In this document: positions 30,201 to 45,560 of the stretch, piece by piece
How the letters are laid out: each line of letters begins with the position of its first letter
Numbering within the stretch: the stretch's first letter is position 1
Source of the DNA: Cacajao melanocephalus
Taxonomy: Eukaryota > Chordata > Mammalia > Primates > Pitheciidae
Direction of reading: 5' to 3'
DNA length: 64,000 nt
NCBI GenBank assembly: GCA_963573385.1
Contig: CAUYLG010033168.1
Location: forward strand, 186,001 to 250,000
Notes under the pieces: model-generated
What the model was told of the DNA's origin: nothing
Seen by the model: only the letters and a program-made list of their open reading frames with translations
Databases searched by the model: none
Position numbers and translations under genes: made by a program

Positions 30201-31715
30201 TAAAATGTATTTTCAAGTTTTTAAAAGGTATTTGATTTTTGTTATGTTTGCCAATAATCTGAAAATTTCATGTGAAATGAATTATTTTAAAAGCATTTTA
30301 AACCCTTCCCAAAGGTAAAATGTGCTCAGATTATCTAAGGACTTGTAATTCTAACCTTTTATCCATTTGATCAAAGAAAATTTGTAGAACATTTTTACCT
30401 CTCACGATCACAATCATTACCGTCTCCCTTTATAACTACCTATATTTTGTTTACTTTGAAACACCAAATTTGTTGTCTTGGTTTTTTTTTTACACGATAG
30501 AACTCATGCAGTTTTTTTTTTAATTGAAAGTTCACATCTTGCCCCTCAAATACTTTGACCATTTCTTTCTAATTCTTTTTTGTTTTTGTTTTGCACTGTA
30601 AAACTGATTAAAACTTCAAGCCAGTCTTAACACACTAGGCTCTGTAGTGTAAGGAATTGTAGGAAGGAATCTCTTAATAAATGAGTTTACATGTTTAAAT
30701 CAAGCATATTATAAGTTATATGCCATGTGTTGAAGGCTTTTCTATTTATGTATGTAAAGATTTTTGGTATTTTTGTTTTAAGTGTCCTTGTGTTGCAATA
30801 ATTTAACTCCTTTAACTCACTTGCTAAAAATATTTCTTCTATTAAGAAGTGCTCTTGACTTCAACACCCAAACACTGAGAATCATGTCAATGGTACCCAA
30901 AGATAAGTTTTTATACAGATATTCACCTTATAAGTTCTGATATATTTTATTACTCATTAATATATGCTGTGTTCTAAATAAATCATGAATGAGAAGAGTG
31001 CTTTATTGGGGAATTATTTAAAACTGTCCTTTAAAAGAAAAAGAGGAAACTATGAATATAAGCTAATCTAGTTGCCAAGTTGGAATTCATTATTTAATTT
31101 ACTTCCTATGCAATGATTAATGCTGCAAAATGTATGGTTATGTTACCGTATATTCACAAAAGAAATATTATTACAAGATTTGAGAGGTAGCCAATTGCAT
31201 TCTTTTGGAAATTTACTGTACTGTTTCAATGTGTTAAGTGCCTTGTTGTAAAGTAAAATTTTAAGTCTAGAATTCATTATTTTCCTGACATATATTTTTC
31301 ATTATGATATCTACTGTATGCTATTGTGATAGTTTTATGAAATGCTTACATTTAAATCAAATATGTAAATTTCAGAAGCTCTTTTCTCCTACCCACCAGT
31401 ACCTTAATCATTGGTTTATCATATTGGATTTGAATTCAGGTTCCTTTTCTGATAAAGAGGAGATTTGTTTCTCATGCTTGTGATTTTGTGTTTGTAAACA
31501 TTTCAGGAGGAATTTAGGAGTGTAACTATAGTTTATACTTCTAAAATGTTGTCTTACATTTACATTTTTAAGTGCCTAATTGTTAAAACTGAGTTATGTT
31601 TCTCTTCTAAAGAGGATATGTGTACTTGGTTTCTAATCTCTTTGGTTTTGCTTTTAAAAAAATGCAAGAGCCTATACTTTGTATTTACCTAATAAACCAC
31701 AGTGACATCAACAGT
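27300..31715 (+). other. SGMS2: SGMS2 3' UTR
   Basis: About 4.4 kb of AU-rich sequence after the stop, with no Alu, L1 or LTR recognised, which fits a retained long 3' UTR. An early AATAAA at 27677 could give a short form; another lies at 30977. The most distal credible signal is at 31691. The extent is inferred from signals and lack of repeats. Confidence 0.65.
31691..31696 (+). terminator. SGMS2: Distal polyadenylation signal of SGMS2
   Basis: AATAAA followed within 40 bases by a GT/T-rich stretch. Repeats reappear further downstream, which supports a transcript end here. Confidence 0.55.
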
Positions 31716-34703
31716 GTTTTCAAAATCAGTATTACTGTTTCTTTCCATTTACAAAACGTATCGTTTTTAAAAGAGGTCTAGTTTTAGAGTACTTGTTAAA
31801 GTTGCAGAAGGGATATTTAAGCAGTTTTGAAAATAATAACCTTCAATTAATGGATTTAAGGTGAAAATAATTCAGAACAACACAAGGTTATTCATGGAGA
31901 AGAAAATAATCACTTACACACGATGCTGATTTTCATCGTTCACAGTAGGACAACATCACTCATGAAAAGCAGACTCCTTTCTGTCACTCAGTCTCCTCAT
32001 GCCTTCACAAGACAGAAGCCTAGGGTAATGTCCTCAACTGGAGTTTACTAGACATTGCAACAGCAGGATGCAGTAAGTTGGTTTTGGACCTGCCGATGAC
32101 AAATGCCCCTCCCCCAAGATAAATTTTTGTAAAAGCAATTCAGTGGGGTGAAGTGAATAGGATAAGATAATAAGGTTCAAAGAGTAAGTTGCAGGAGATA
32201 GTCCACGCTTTATCCTTGGATTATCTAGAAATGAGAGAGCATAGAGCAGAATAGTTTTTCTGCCACTCCACTCAGACCTTGGATGAAAAGCTCATCACAC
32301 TGATGTTCTCATCATCCTGTGGAAACACTGGCATGCTGATTTTGCTGGCCATATAGCTTCAAAGGCTGCCCTTATCTAGAATGCATGGTGCAAGAAACTA
32401 ACATGAACTCTTGTTCCTTATGCAAGGGACTAACAGGAACTTTTACTAATGGGCTAATTCATTCTGGGTTCCATTTGTTTTCTTCATAGAAAAGCTCTTG
32501 AGTGCGCCTCCTATGAGAGGATAAAACTCTCTGGGCATTTAAATTGCTGTGGATAGTGAAGTCTTTTAAAGTAGTAACTGTCTGTTACTCCGATAAGGAA
32601 TCAAGAGGAACTTTACAACTGCAGTTAAAGTGGCATTTTCAGTCACACTAATCATGGGCAAATTTCTTAAGTAATAAAACCACTTAAACAAAAAGAATGG
32701 TGATTATTCATGCTTGGTTTGAGAACTCTACCTCACAGCTGTTGATTTTAGAATTTGAGTGTAGTGGCATGTCCAAGTTTTGCCACCAGGATTAGATGCT
32801 AGTTTCACTAGAAAGTGAATTTAAATTTGCTTACTTCAACCCCCCATCCCATCCCCACCACATTTAAAGATAGCAAAGTGTCATCTATATGCCTATTTAA
32901 CCACAGACTCAGCTTCAAGTTTGTAAGGTTTGTTGATTGTAGGTCACTAGAGTCTTGGCCCCGGGTAAAGCCTTTAGTCTATCCAGATGATCATGCTATT
33001 AAGTGGTGGCCACAAGTTTGATAATATTAATCTTCTCTGATATTTTGAATCTCCTGAGACATAGGAAGACAGGAAACTAGATTTTGTTCATCAAGCATTT
33101 AGTGTTTATGTGCCATGCACTACAGCCCCCGATATATAAAATTCCTGACATCAAAGTGTGAATGTCTTGCCCATAACTCTTAAGTCGCATCATAAGAAAT
33201 TCAATTGTGTAAAATATATGCAAGTCTTATTAAGTTTTAGGAAATGTTGGTCAGGGCCTTCATAGCCAGCTAGATGTTTCAGAAGTGGAAGTGAATTACT
33301 TTTCTGAATGCATTCTCACTGAATGTTACCATTCTTTTCTATTTAATATTTTAGCAAAATCACAAAATAGACATCAAATTTTATCTCATCCAAAGGTTGG
33401 GAGACGTAATGTGTGTCATGGGCCGCGAGCATCCATCTAGCACATTTTTTCCTGGGCATGCTGAGTGCAAGGCCCAAACTCCTGTTACCCAGCCATTTCT
33501 CAGGATTGTGTCTGCAGTAAGCAATGTTAAGAAATCAGGTAGCATATCACCCTGAATAAAGAAGAGAAGGGTTTTTTCCTGTTTACTGTAAAGCAGTAAA
33601 AACACTAAGCTCAGTGGTCCTCAGCTGAGGTGCCAACCCACTGCATATGTAGCATCTGTCTTGTCTGTCTTGACCTCTCCAGGTCATCCTCGTGGGATTT
33701 AAGAGACAAGGGAACCAAAGGGACCACGCTGACACTTTGGCTACTGCTGTGCTATGAGTAGTGAAGTCCTTTGTCTCTGACTCAGGAGTCTTGTGTCTTC
33801 TCCCAGCATCCAATGAAAGCCCATCCATGTGGGCTTGTAAGTAAAGTCATAGATGCTTCATAAACTGACACGTAAATTTTATTTTCTTGTAATATATAAG
33901 AATATCAGAAGTGTAACACTGTATTACTAATATAAGTTAGGATAATAATGACATGTACTACTATGCATGTGTATATAGATATATATAATGCACATCTAAT
34001 TCATATGTGGCACCTGTAATCAAACATTTTACAGTTAACGCTTGACATTCTTTAATCTTCACAAAACCCTATGAAGTAAGCAAGGCAAGAGAAAGTGACC
34101 CCATTTTATGAGATGAAAGGGTTCATAAATGTTAGAGCTAGAAGTTGAGTTTTGTTATTGTGGGCTATTGCTTGCTGCCTCCCTGTCGTAATTACTGTGG
34201 TCATCATCACAGTGTGTTAGGGTTTTGTTATTTTTAAATAAAGGTCATGGTCTTTATTCCCTTATCAGGAAATTAGTTTCAGAAGCAAACTGTCCTTGGA
34301 ACAGGTTGTCACATGCTACAGATTTTTCTTAAAATTGCAATTTACTAAATTTCAAAGGAGAAAAGTTGGCTTCTAGTACAAAATGGTCTTGAAGGCAAAA
34401 GAATTTTCATGTGTCTGAGTCCACAAGTTTGTTAGAATAAAGCAAACACACTGTATGAGTTTTAATGTCTTCTGTCTAACATTATGTTTCTAAAGCCCCC
34501 ACGTTGCCAGCCTTTGCCACACTGTGTACACTGATCAGATACTTGAATTGTTTTCGCCATAATCTCTCCAGAAACTTCCAGGAAAGTGAATGATGAATTG
34601 CTAGTGTGGAAATGTCTTTTTTTCTAATAAAAAGAGAACATTTCACTCTATGATGCCCTTGACTATGGGCTTAAGAGTGATCCTGTTATCCCAGTCCCAA
34701 GTA
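31716..34703. other. Intergenic sequence after SGMS2
   Basis: Mostly unassigned unique sequence; a MIR-like piece lies near 34020-34140. No coding exon is supported. Confidence 0.5.
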
Positions 34704-34783
34704 CTAGGTTGGTGTAAAAGTAATTTTGGTTTTTGCCATTGCTTTTAATTTCAAAAACTGTAGTTACTTTTGCACCAACCTAA
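34704..34783 (+). mobile_element. MADE1 mariner MITE
   Basis: Exactly 80 bases with terminal inverted repeats (CTAGGTTGGTGTAAAAGTAA and its complement TTACTTTTGCACCAACCTAA), flanked by TA on each side. MADE1 palindromes are the source of the primate mir-548 hairpin family. The arms here pair well except near the loop. Expression as a microRNA is not claimed. Confidence 0.92.
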
Positions 34784-35982
34784 TAACTATAGCTGATCGA
34801 TCACAGTGGCACAATATGTTTAGTACCATCCTGTACTACCAACAAAGAAATGCAGGCATCAGCAACATATGAAAGCAGCCATCTCTTAGGATCCAAAATG
34901 TGAAAACTGGCTTTATGGCGTGAAAGATGTACTGCTTTCAAATCCTGTGACAAGGCAAGGATCTTACTCTGCCATAACAGATGCTTTTTCTATCTGTTCA
35001 ATGAGTTTTCTTTGTCTTCCCCTCCTTAATCTGCCACAATTTAAATTGAGATTTTCAGACTTCCAACTAAGTTCATAAAGTAAAGTACGAAAATTTTGGA
35101 TGTCAGGGCATAACCCGTAACTAGTGAGGTGATTTTTTTAATAACCTGCCTCTATGTGGGAGAGAATGTCAGAGTTTGGGCAGTTTTCAGAGCATTTTGA
35201 GATTAAATTATATCAGAGTTCAGTTCAAAAACAAAAATAATTGTTCAATGTTGCTCTGCTGTATAGCAGCCTTTCCAAAAGAAGTGGTGACAAATCTTCT
35301 CCTGTAGCTATTTAAAATGAAATTGCCTAAACTGAAAAAAATCAGAAATATGTGGAAATCAACCAACACACTTAACAGTGGAACAAAGAGGAAATTTCAA
35401 GGGAAATTTGAAAATACTTTGAGACAAATAACAAAAATACAGCATACCAAAAAACTATGAGATGCAGCGAAAACAGCACTGAATGAAATGTATAGCTGTA
35501 AATGCATATGTTTTAGAAAAGAAGAAATCAATAATGTAACTTTAGATCTTAAGGGACTTGAAAAAGAAGACCAAATAAAATCCAAAGTTAGCAGAAGAAA
35601 GGAAATAATAAAGACTAGAGCAGAGATAAATAGAGAATAGAAAAACAACAGAGAAATCAACGAAATGAAAAGTTAGTTCTTTGTAAAGAGCAACGGAATT
35701 GATAAACCTTTAGATTGCCTAAGAAGAAAAGAAGGCTCAAATTACTAAAATCAGAAATGAAAATGGAGATATTACTACTGATTATCCAGAAATAGGACTA
35801 TAAGATTGCAATGAACAAATGTACACAAAACTTGCCAGTACTGAATCATGAAGCAATAGAAAATCTAAATAGACCTCTAATTAGCAAGGAAGTAGAATGA
35901 GTGATCAGAAACTTTTCAACAAACAAAAACCCTGAAACTTGACTTTGCTGGTGAATTCTACTAAACATTTTAAGGAAAAAGT

Positions 35983-36272
35983 AGCCAGTCATGCTTGGGA
36001 CCTGTAATCCCAACTCTTTGGGAGGCTAAGGTGGATGGATCACTTGAGCCCAGGAGTTTGAAACTACCCTGGGCAACATAACAAAACCCCATCTCTACAA
36101 AGAAAAAAAAAAATAGCTGGGCATGGTGACACGTGCCTGTGGTTCCAGCTACTTGGGCACAAAGTAGGAGGATTGTTTGAGCCTGGGAGGTTAAGGCTTC
36201 AGTGAGCTGTGATCACACCACTGCACTCCAGCCTGGGCAACAGAGCAAGATCCTCTCTCAAAAAGAAATAAT
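35983..36272 (+). mobile_element. AluJ-like element nested in L1
   Basis: A sense old Alu with AGCCCAGGAGTTTGAAACTACCCTGGGCAACATA (J-type changes) and a poorly kept A tail. It interrupts the L1. Confidence 0.87.
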
Positions 36273-37557
36273 TAACACTAATCCTCAAACTTTTCCAGAA
36301 AGAGGAACACTTCCTAATTCAGTCAATGAAGCCAGAATTATCACCAGTGTACCAAAGCCAGACAAAAACACTACCAAAAAAAAAAAAAATCAGACTTATA
36401 TCCCTTATAAACATTGGCATGAAATCTTCAACAAACTACTAGCCAACTGAAATCAGCAGCATATCAAAAGGAATATATAACAAGACCAAATGGGATTTCT
36501 TCCTGAAATGTAAGGATGGTTTAACATGAAAATCAATCAACATAATACACTATATTAACTGAATGTTGGGTAAAAAGGACATGATCATTTCAATTGATGC
36601 AGAAAAAGCATTTTACAAAATTCAACATTCTTTCATGATAAAACCAAACAAACTAGGAATAAAAGGAAGTTACCTCAACATAAGGAAGTTATGAAAAAGC
36701 CAGCTAACATCATGCTCAATGGTGACTGAAATCTTTTCCTCTAAAAGGGAAATATCAAGAATGATAAGGAACAAGTGAAGAATGCCCAGTTCTCCACTTC
36801 CATTCAACATAGTATTGGAAGTTCTTGCTAGAGCAATTAAGCAAGAAAAAGAAATAAGAGGCATTGAAATTAGAAAGGAAGAAGAAAAATTAACTATTCA
36901 TATATACATGATCTTATATGTAGAAAAATAAAAATTCAACAGAAAAACTTGTTTAGATTTCAAATCATATGAGTATGAAAAATGAAAAGTTAAAAAGTTA
37001 AACTGTTGTATCTAAAGAATGTATTCAGCAAATTTGCAGACAAAAACAATCAATTGTTTCTATACACTAACAATGAGCAGTCTGAAAGGGAAATTAAGAA
37101 AACAATTCCATTCATAATAGCATCGAAAGAAAAGTACTTTGGAATCAGTTTAACCAAGGAGGCAAAAGACTTGTGTGCTAAAAGTACAAAGCATTGCTGA
37201 AAGAAATTAAAGATCTAAATAGATGGAAAGACATCCCGTGTTCATGGATTAGAATACTTGCTATTGTAAAGATGACAGTATTACCCAAAGCAATCTATAG
37301 ATTCCATGCAATCTCTATGAAAATATCAATAGTGTTTTCTACAGTTACAGGAAAACCTACCCAAAAATTCATACAGAACCTCAAGGGACTAAAATAGCCA
37401 AATTGTTTGTCAGTATACACAAATTTTTCAGAATAGCCAAAACAATATTGAAAAAGGAATGGTTGGAGAACTCATATTTCTGGATTTCAAAACTTAATAC
37501 AAATGTACAGTAGTCAAAACAGTGTGTTACTGGCACAAAGACAGACATATAGACTAA

Positions 37558-37974
<417 letters not shown>

Positions 37975-38327
37975 TAGTGTTTTTAACAAACAGTTCTGTG
38001 AAAATTGGAAATCCACATACAAAAGAATGAAGTTAGACTCTTACATTATACCCCATACAAAAAAATTGATGCCAAAAAAAAATGGATCAAAGACCTAAAT
38101 TTAAGAGCTAAAACTATGAAACTCTTAGAAGAGACAGATAAAGCTCTTTAGGACCTTGGACTGGGCAATAACTTCTTAAGTATGACATCAGAATAATAGG
38201 CAATAAAAACAGATAAACTGGACTTTACCAAAATTAACTTTTTTTGCATCAAATCACAATATGAAGGGAGCAAAAAGACAATCTACAGAGTGACAGAAAA
38301 TAGCTGCAAATCCTATATCTGATAAAG

Positions 38328-38671
38328 CAATGGTCTCCAACCTTTTGGCACTAGGAACTAGTTTCATGAAAGACAATTTTTCCACAGACTAGCAGGGAGG
38401 AGGAGATGATTTTGGGATATAACTGTTTCAACTCAGATCATCAGATAATAGTTAGATTCTCATAAAAAGCATGCAACCTAGGTCTCTCGCATGCACAGTT
38501 CACAATAGGGTTAGCACTCCTATGAGAATCTAATGCCACCACTCATCTGAAAGGAGGTGAAGCTCAGGCAGTCATGCATGCTCACACGCCACTCACCTCC
38601 TACTGTGCAGCCCACTTCTTAACAGGCCATGGACTGGTATCGGTCTGCAGCCTGTGGGTTGGGGACTCCTG
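38328..38671 (+). mobile_element. MER1-type hAT-Charlie element nested in L1
   Basis: It begins CAATGGTCTCCAACC and ends GGTTGGGGACTCCTG, which are inverted-repeat ends of the MER1 group. TGATAAAG occurs directly before (38320-38327) and after (38672-38679), the 8-base duplication expected of hAT transposons. Confidence 0.92.
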
Positions 38672-39739
38672 TGATAAAGGATTCGTATTCAGAATATCTA
38701 AAATGATCCTACAACTCAGCAACAACCTAATTCAAAAATGGGCAAAGGAATTGAATAGACATTTCTCCAAAGTATATAAATGTACAGAAAGCATATGAAA
38801 AGATGATCAGCATCATTAGCCATTAGAAAAATACAAGTCCAAAACCACAATGAGATACATTTTACTACCATTAGGATGGCTATTAAGGAAAAGAAAAACA
38901 GAAGATGACAAGTGTTGGTGAGGATATAAAGAAACTGCATTCTCCATTTGCAGAACCCATTAAAAAATAATAAAAGAAAGTGCAAACCTTATCATTGCTG
39001 GTGGGAATGTAAAATAGTGCAGCTTCTGTGGAAAATAGCATGCTGGTTCTCCAAAAGAATTATCATATGATCCAGCAATTTTACTCCTCGGTATATAACC
39101 AAATAAATTGAAATCAAAGACTCAGATATCTGCACACCAGTGTTCATAGTATTATTCACAATAGCCCAAAGGTGGAAATAATCCATGTGTGTATCAACAG
39201 ATGAAAGGATAAACAATGTGATATATATAACAGTGGGGTATTATTCAGCTATAAAAAGGAATGGAATTCTAACACATGCTGCAAACATGAATAAACTTTG
39301 AAAACACTATTCTAAGCTAAATAAGACAGATACAAAAGGACAAATATGAGATTCATCTTAAATGAGGTACCTAGAATAGGCAAATTCATAAAGACAAATG
39401 GAATACAGCTTCTGACTAACGGAAAGGAAGAATGACAAGTTGTTGGTTAATAGGTACAGAGTTTCTGTTTGGGATGATGAAAAATTTCTGGAACGAGTAG
39501 TGACAGTTACACAACAATGTGAATGTACTTAATGCCATTGAACTGTACACTTAAAAATGGCTAAAATGTTAAATGTTATATATATTTTTACCACAATAAA
39601 AAAACAAAAAACTCCTGATATTTCAGCATATTTTTAATTGAAAGAAACTGAAAATAACTTAGATATTTACTAACAGATGATTTGGGTAATAAATAGTGAC
39701 ATATTTAAATTGATCTCCTAATGGGCTCCTTGGTTTGAC

Positions 39740-40169
39740 CTTTGTCCCTTTAGAGGCAGCCAAAGTGATTCTGTTAAAATATAAGCCAAATGATGACATT
39801 CCTTCAAAAACTCTTCAGTGATGCACCATCTTGCTGAGAGTAAAGATCAACATCTCTACAACACCCTGCATTGCTACCTCTGATTCCACCTGTTACCACC
39901 TTGCCCTTGCTCTTTCCACTTTAGCCGGGTGGCCTCCTTGTTCCCAGCACACCTCAGTCTCTGGGCCTTTATACTTACCATTTCCTCCATCTGGAATGCT
40001 CTTTCCCCAAGTATCTAAAAGCCTTCCATCAAGTGATCAGCTGTCTATTTAAGAGAGGCCTTTCCTGAACAACCACTCCCCCCCTACACACACACAGAAA
40101 TTCCTACCATCCTCTTCATGTGCCTTATTTCTTCCATCGTACTTATTACCAACTGACATTGTCCATCTC
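39740..40169 (+). mobile_element. L2 3'-region remnant
   Basis: It matches the L2 3' part (CTCTTCAGTGATGCACC…GCACACCTCAGTCTCTGGGCC…TCTGGAATGCTCTTTCCCC). A short CA-rich run lies at 40083-40098. Confidence 0.7.
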
Positions 40170-40301
40170 TTTTTATCTTTTGTAGAGATGGGGTTTTACC
40201 ATGTTGTGCAGGCTGGTCTCAAACTCCGGGGCTTGAGCAATCCACCTGCCTTGGCTTCCAAAAGTGCTGGGATTACAGGCTTGAGCCACCATGACTGGCC
40301 T
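40170..40301 (-). mobile_element. Alu arm fragment
   Basis: An antisense partial Alu, from TTTTGTAGAGATGGGG to CATGACTGGCC; only one arm is present. Confidence 0.8.
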
Positions 40302-40519
40302 ATCTTTTGTCTTCCTCCACTGAAAAGCTCCTCGAAGGGCAAGCACTTTCTTTTGCTTAGATAACATCTCCAGTGCTGAGAATATTTCATGACAATTGGT
40401 GTGCTCCAGTAAAAATCTATTAATGAAGAGTCTATTCAGTGAAATTACCAGACAGCTATTAAAAAGGGTGAGGCTGATGGATACTCATTGGCCTGGGGCG
40501 ATTCTCAAAATACCTTGGT

Positions 40520-40793
<274 letters not shown>

Positions 40794-41435
40794 CTAAGTG
40801 AAAAGAGCAGGTTAATGAACCAAAAGCAGAGTGTGATACCATTTATGGGGGAGCAGAGAGGGAAATTACGTAAACATAAGAAATCTGAAAGGATATATCA
40901 CACTTTTAATACAAGTTAACTCTGAGAGGTAGAAAGGCAAAGTTGTGCATGAGTGCACATGTGTGTGCATGTGTACACTTTGTTTTATGTATCAATAGCC
41001 TTAGAAATGTACCAGTTCTTCTTGGTATTTATCCTACTGAAATAATCAAATATATACATATTTATATCTCACAGTATTGTTTATAATAGCAAAAAAAAAA
41101 ACCTATAAGGAGGGTTAACAACTGGCTGTTGGTTAGATAAACTTTGAAATATTTTAAAACAATGGACTAGATATTTTAATATTTGAGGGTCAAGAAATAA
41201 TGGCTTGCAGGCTAAGCACAGCTGCTGCCTTTTTTCATAAAGCAAATTTTTTTGGAAATAGCCACACCCATTTATTTACTTACTGTCAATGGCTATTTTT
41301 CTGCTCCCATGGTAAGCAGAGTTACATAGCTGTAACAGAGACCATATGGCACACAAAATCTGAAATATTTACTATTTGGTCCTTTCCAAGCAAAGACTGC
41401 TGATCCCTGGACTAGAATATAGTAATTAAAAATGA

Positions 41436-41702
41436 TTTGTGGGAGGCAAGAGGATCACTTGAGGCCAGGAGTTCAAGACCAGCCTGGCCAACATGGCAAA
41501 ATCCTGTCTCTACTAAAAATACAATAACAACAACAAAAATTACACAGGTGTGGTGGCACACACCTATAATCCCAGCTATTGGGAGGCTGAAGCATGAGAA
41601 TCACTTGAACCTGGGAGGTGGAGGTTTCAGTGAGCCAAGGTTGTGCCACTGCACTCCAGCCTGGGTGACACAGCAAGACTGTATCTCATTTAAAAAAAAA
41701 TA
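41436..41702 (+). mobile_element. 5'-truncated Alu, first of a tandem pair
   Basis: A sense Alu lacking the first ~35 bases; its A tail abuts the next Alu. Confidence 0.88.
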
Positions 41703-42445
<743 letters not shown>

Positions 42446-42735
42446 GTTTTTTTGAAATGGAGTCGCTCTGCTGCTCAGGGCGGAATGCAGTGGTGTGATC
42501 TCAGTTTACTGCAACCTCCGCCTCCTGGGTTCAAGCGATTCTCCTACTTCAGCCTCCTGAGTACCTGGGATTACAGGCAGCTGCCACCACGCCCAGCTAA
42601 TTTTTTTGTATTTTTAGTAGAAATGGGTTTTCACCATGTTGGCCAGGCTGGTCTGGAATTCCTGACGTCAAGTGATCTGCCTGCCTCAGCCTCCCAAAGT
42701 GCTGGGATTACAGGTGTGGGCCACAGCATCTGGCC
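42446..42735 (-). mobile_element. Alu element
   Basis: An antisense full-length Alu ending GCATCTGGCC. It faces the tandem sense Alus 450 bases upstream. Confidence 0.9.
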
Positions 42736-43224
42736 CCTTTTTGTTAGTTTTATTGAAGTAACCGACTTATACTTTGCTGTGTAAATATAATGTATTCTTT
42801 CAGATTTTATTAAGCATGCTGTAATCAGAGGCCAAGGTCAAAGTCCTGAGAATCCACTTAAGAAGGAGAATGTTAGAACCAGAGGAACCTTAGAGTCCTT
42901 GTGTTACAACTTTCTCATTTGACCAGATGAAGCAAACAAGTAAGAAAGGTTAACAACACACCCTGGCCAACCCAGTTAGATTTAGGCAGAGGTCCCCATG
43001 TGGTTTCCACGATGGTTTCTGCATAGTAAATGTAAATAAATGAAGGAGAAATAAGGAACAGAGATTTCAGCAACGCTTTGGCTGAAAATGTCGGGAATTG
43101 GTAACAATTGTGGCCAGGCTAACTAAAGTGATTAACTGTTCCTATGGGTACCCACCTCACAAAAGGTGCATCTCATAAATTAAACCTGCTAAGTCTGCTT
43201 ACTTCACCATGTCTTTTTCTCCAA

Positions 43225-43720
43225 GATACTGGCTTTTTTGTTTTACTGAGGTATAATTTAACTATAGTGAAACGCACAGTTATGTTTTGACAAGTGCATA
43301 CATCCAAGTAACCAACACTTGAATCAAGATATAGAACATTTCTACACCCTAGAAAAATTTCTCAATGTCCCTCTTGAGTCAATCTACCTCGTTCTGATTT
43401 CTATCACCATAGGTTCATTTTGCATATTCTAGAACTTCATTATAAACACAGCTATTCAGAATGTACTCTTGTGCCTGGCTTTTTCACTCAGCACGTTTTC
43501 TGATATTTACGCCGTAGAGTGTGTCATAGTTGATTCATTTTTATTGTGGTGTAGTCATCTATCAAATAAATACACCATAGTTTCCCTTCCCCAGCTCCCC
43601 TCTTTTATTGAAGGACATCTGGACTGTGTTCTTTTTGGTGTTAAATAAAAAATTGTGTGCTAATCTTGGCACCACTTTGACCAAATAAAGGGAAGTTTTG
43701 GGAATTGGATTTTGTGACCT
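43225..43720 (-). mobile_element. L1/HAL1 3'-region remnant
   Basis: An antisense L1-type sequence (TTTACTGAGGTATAATTTAACTATAG…TCACTCAGCACGTTTTC…). Ends are approximate and family assignment is tentative. Confidence 0.65.
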
Positions 43721-43989
43721 TTGAGATTCTGCCTTATATTGAAATTTAGATTTCTTTTCAGGGGCCTTTCTCCCTTCATCTCTTCTCCAATTGATACATA
43801 ATACATGCAAGTGGAGAGGAATGAAGTGGGTAACATTGAAGATAGGCATGTTTATTTATTCATTATATAAAACATAAAGACTAAACATAGGAAACAATAT
43901 CCTGGCCAGTATCACATTCTAATCTTGGTAAGTCTGCAAGGTGCAAAAAAGAGGCAGCAATAGTGACAACCTATTAAGTTTAAACTATT

Positions 43990-44150
43990 ATCAAGGACCC
44001 AAAGATAATTATTATAATTACAGCTTTTATTTACTGAGTACTAATTGCTAGACATTGTGCTAGTTACCTTTATTTAATCCCTATGCTTGATAAAGGTGTA
44101 TTTATTATCCCAATTTCAACTCAGGAACATGGAGGCTCAGAGAGGAAATA
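43990..44150 (+). mobile_element. MIR element
   Basis: It matches the MIR core (TTTATTTACTGAGTACTAATTGC…GCTAGTTACC…GAACATGGAGGCTCAGAGAGG). Confidence 0.7.
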
Positions 44151-44829
44151 CATATATAAAGCACGTAAATACATATATTGAAGACACTCAAAGGAGTATA
44201 TATGAAGCAAATCATAAGAACTTAAAGGGAATCAAGGTGCTAATTTTTAAATGCCCAGTGGAGTTGTGCGACTAAATAGTGTTAATAACATTTCCATTTT
44301 CTCTTTCCATTAATTAGCATTTTGCAAACCCTTCTTAAGCCGTGCACTCTCTCTGTTCATGCTCATTGACTCTGGATGGGTGTGATGTATGGGATTTATC
44401 TCCCAGAGAATTACAAACCAACTGGACAATTGTTGTTTTACAAATAGAGTAATTTAACACCACTCTTTATAACAAAATAAGTACTCAGCTATTTTGAATA
44501 TACTGTAACCAACAATTCTGACCAAAATCCACGTAGAGCAAGAAGGATAGCAGTAGGAAAGTGGGTGGTTTCAAATTATCTTTAGGGTCTCAATAAAAAT
44601 TATTTTTCCCATAATCCTCTCACCATCTTTCTTACCACTTCTACCCGCCCAAAAGATCTCTTAGTATTCTCTTCCTTTAATGCTTCTGCTATTATATTTT
44701 TACCTATATAAAAGAAATGAAGCCGAAAGTATTCTTTTATGTGGCAAAATCACTCTGAATGGAATTTGGAGAAATTCGTCCTTAAGAGCACTGAATGAGC
44801 TGTGTGGTTTCATGTTTAAAACAGTATAT
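44151..44829. other. Unassigned intergenic sequence
   Basis: No gene or repeat is recognised in this stretch. Confidence 0.4.
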
Positions 44830-45130
<301 letters not shown>

Positions 45131-45180
45131 CTAAAGTAAAATAAAATAGTGTATCCATAATATTATGAACAGTATCACTT

Positions 45181-45560
45181 CCTGTATTAATTTGCTAGGG
45201 CAGCCATAACAAAGTACTACAGACTGGATGTTTTAAACAGAAATTTATATGCTCACCCTTCTGGAAACTAGAAGTCAAAACTCAAGGTGTCAGCAAGGTT
45301 GGTTTCTTCTGAGACTTCTCTCCTGACTTGTAGATGGCTGCCTTCTCCCTGTGTCCTCACATCCTCTTTCCTCTTCGTATCTTTATCTCCTTTAGACACC
45401 AGTCTTATTGGATAAGAACCACCCACAGGCCTCCATTTTAGCTTAATAGCTTAAATTACCTCTTTAAAGGTCAAATACAGTCTTATTCTGAGGTACTGGG
45501 GGTTAGGACTTCAACATCTGAATGGTGAGGAGAGGCCAAATTCAGCCCAGATTTCCCATC
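45181..45560 (-). mobile_element. MLT1-type MaLR LTR
   Basis: Antisense MaLR LTR. The + strand begins ATTAATTTGCTAGGGCAGCC and continues to GGGTTAGGACTTCAACATCTG, the reverse of the MLT1 start region. The outer end is slightly truncated. Confidence 0.8.
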
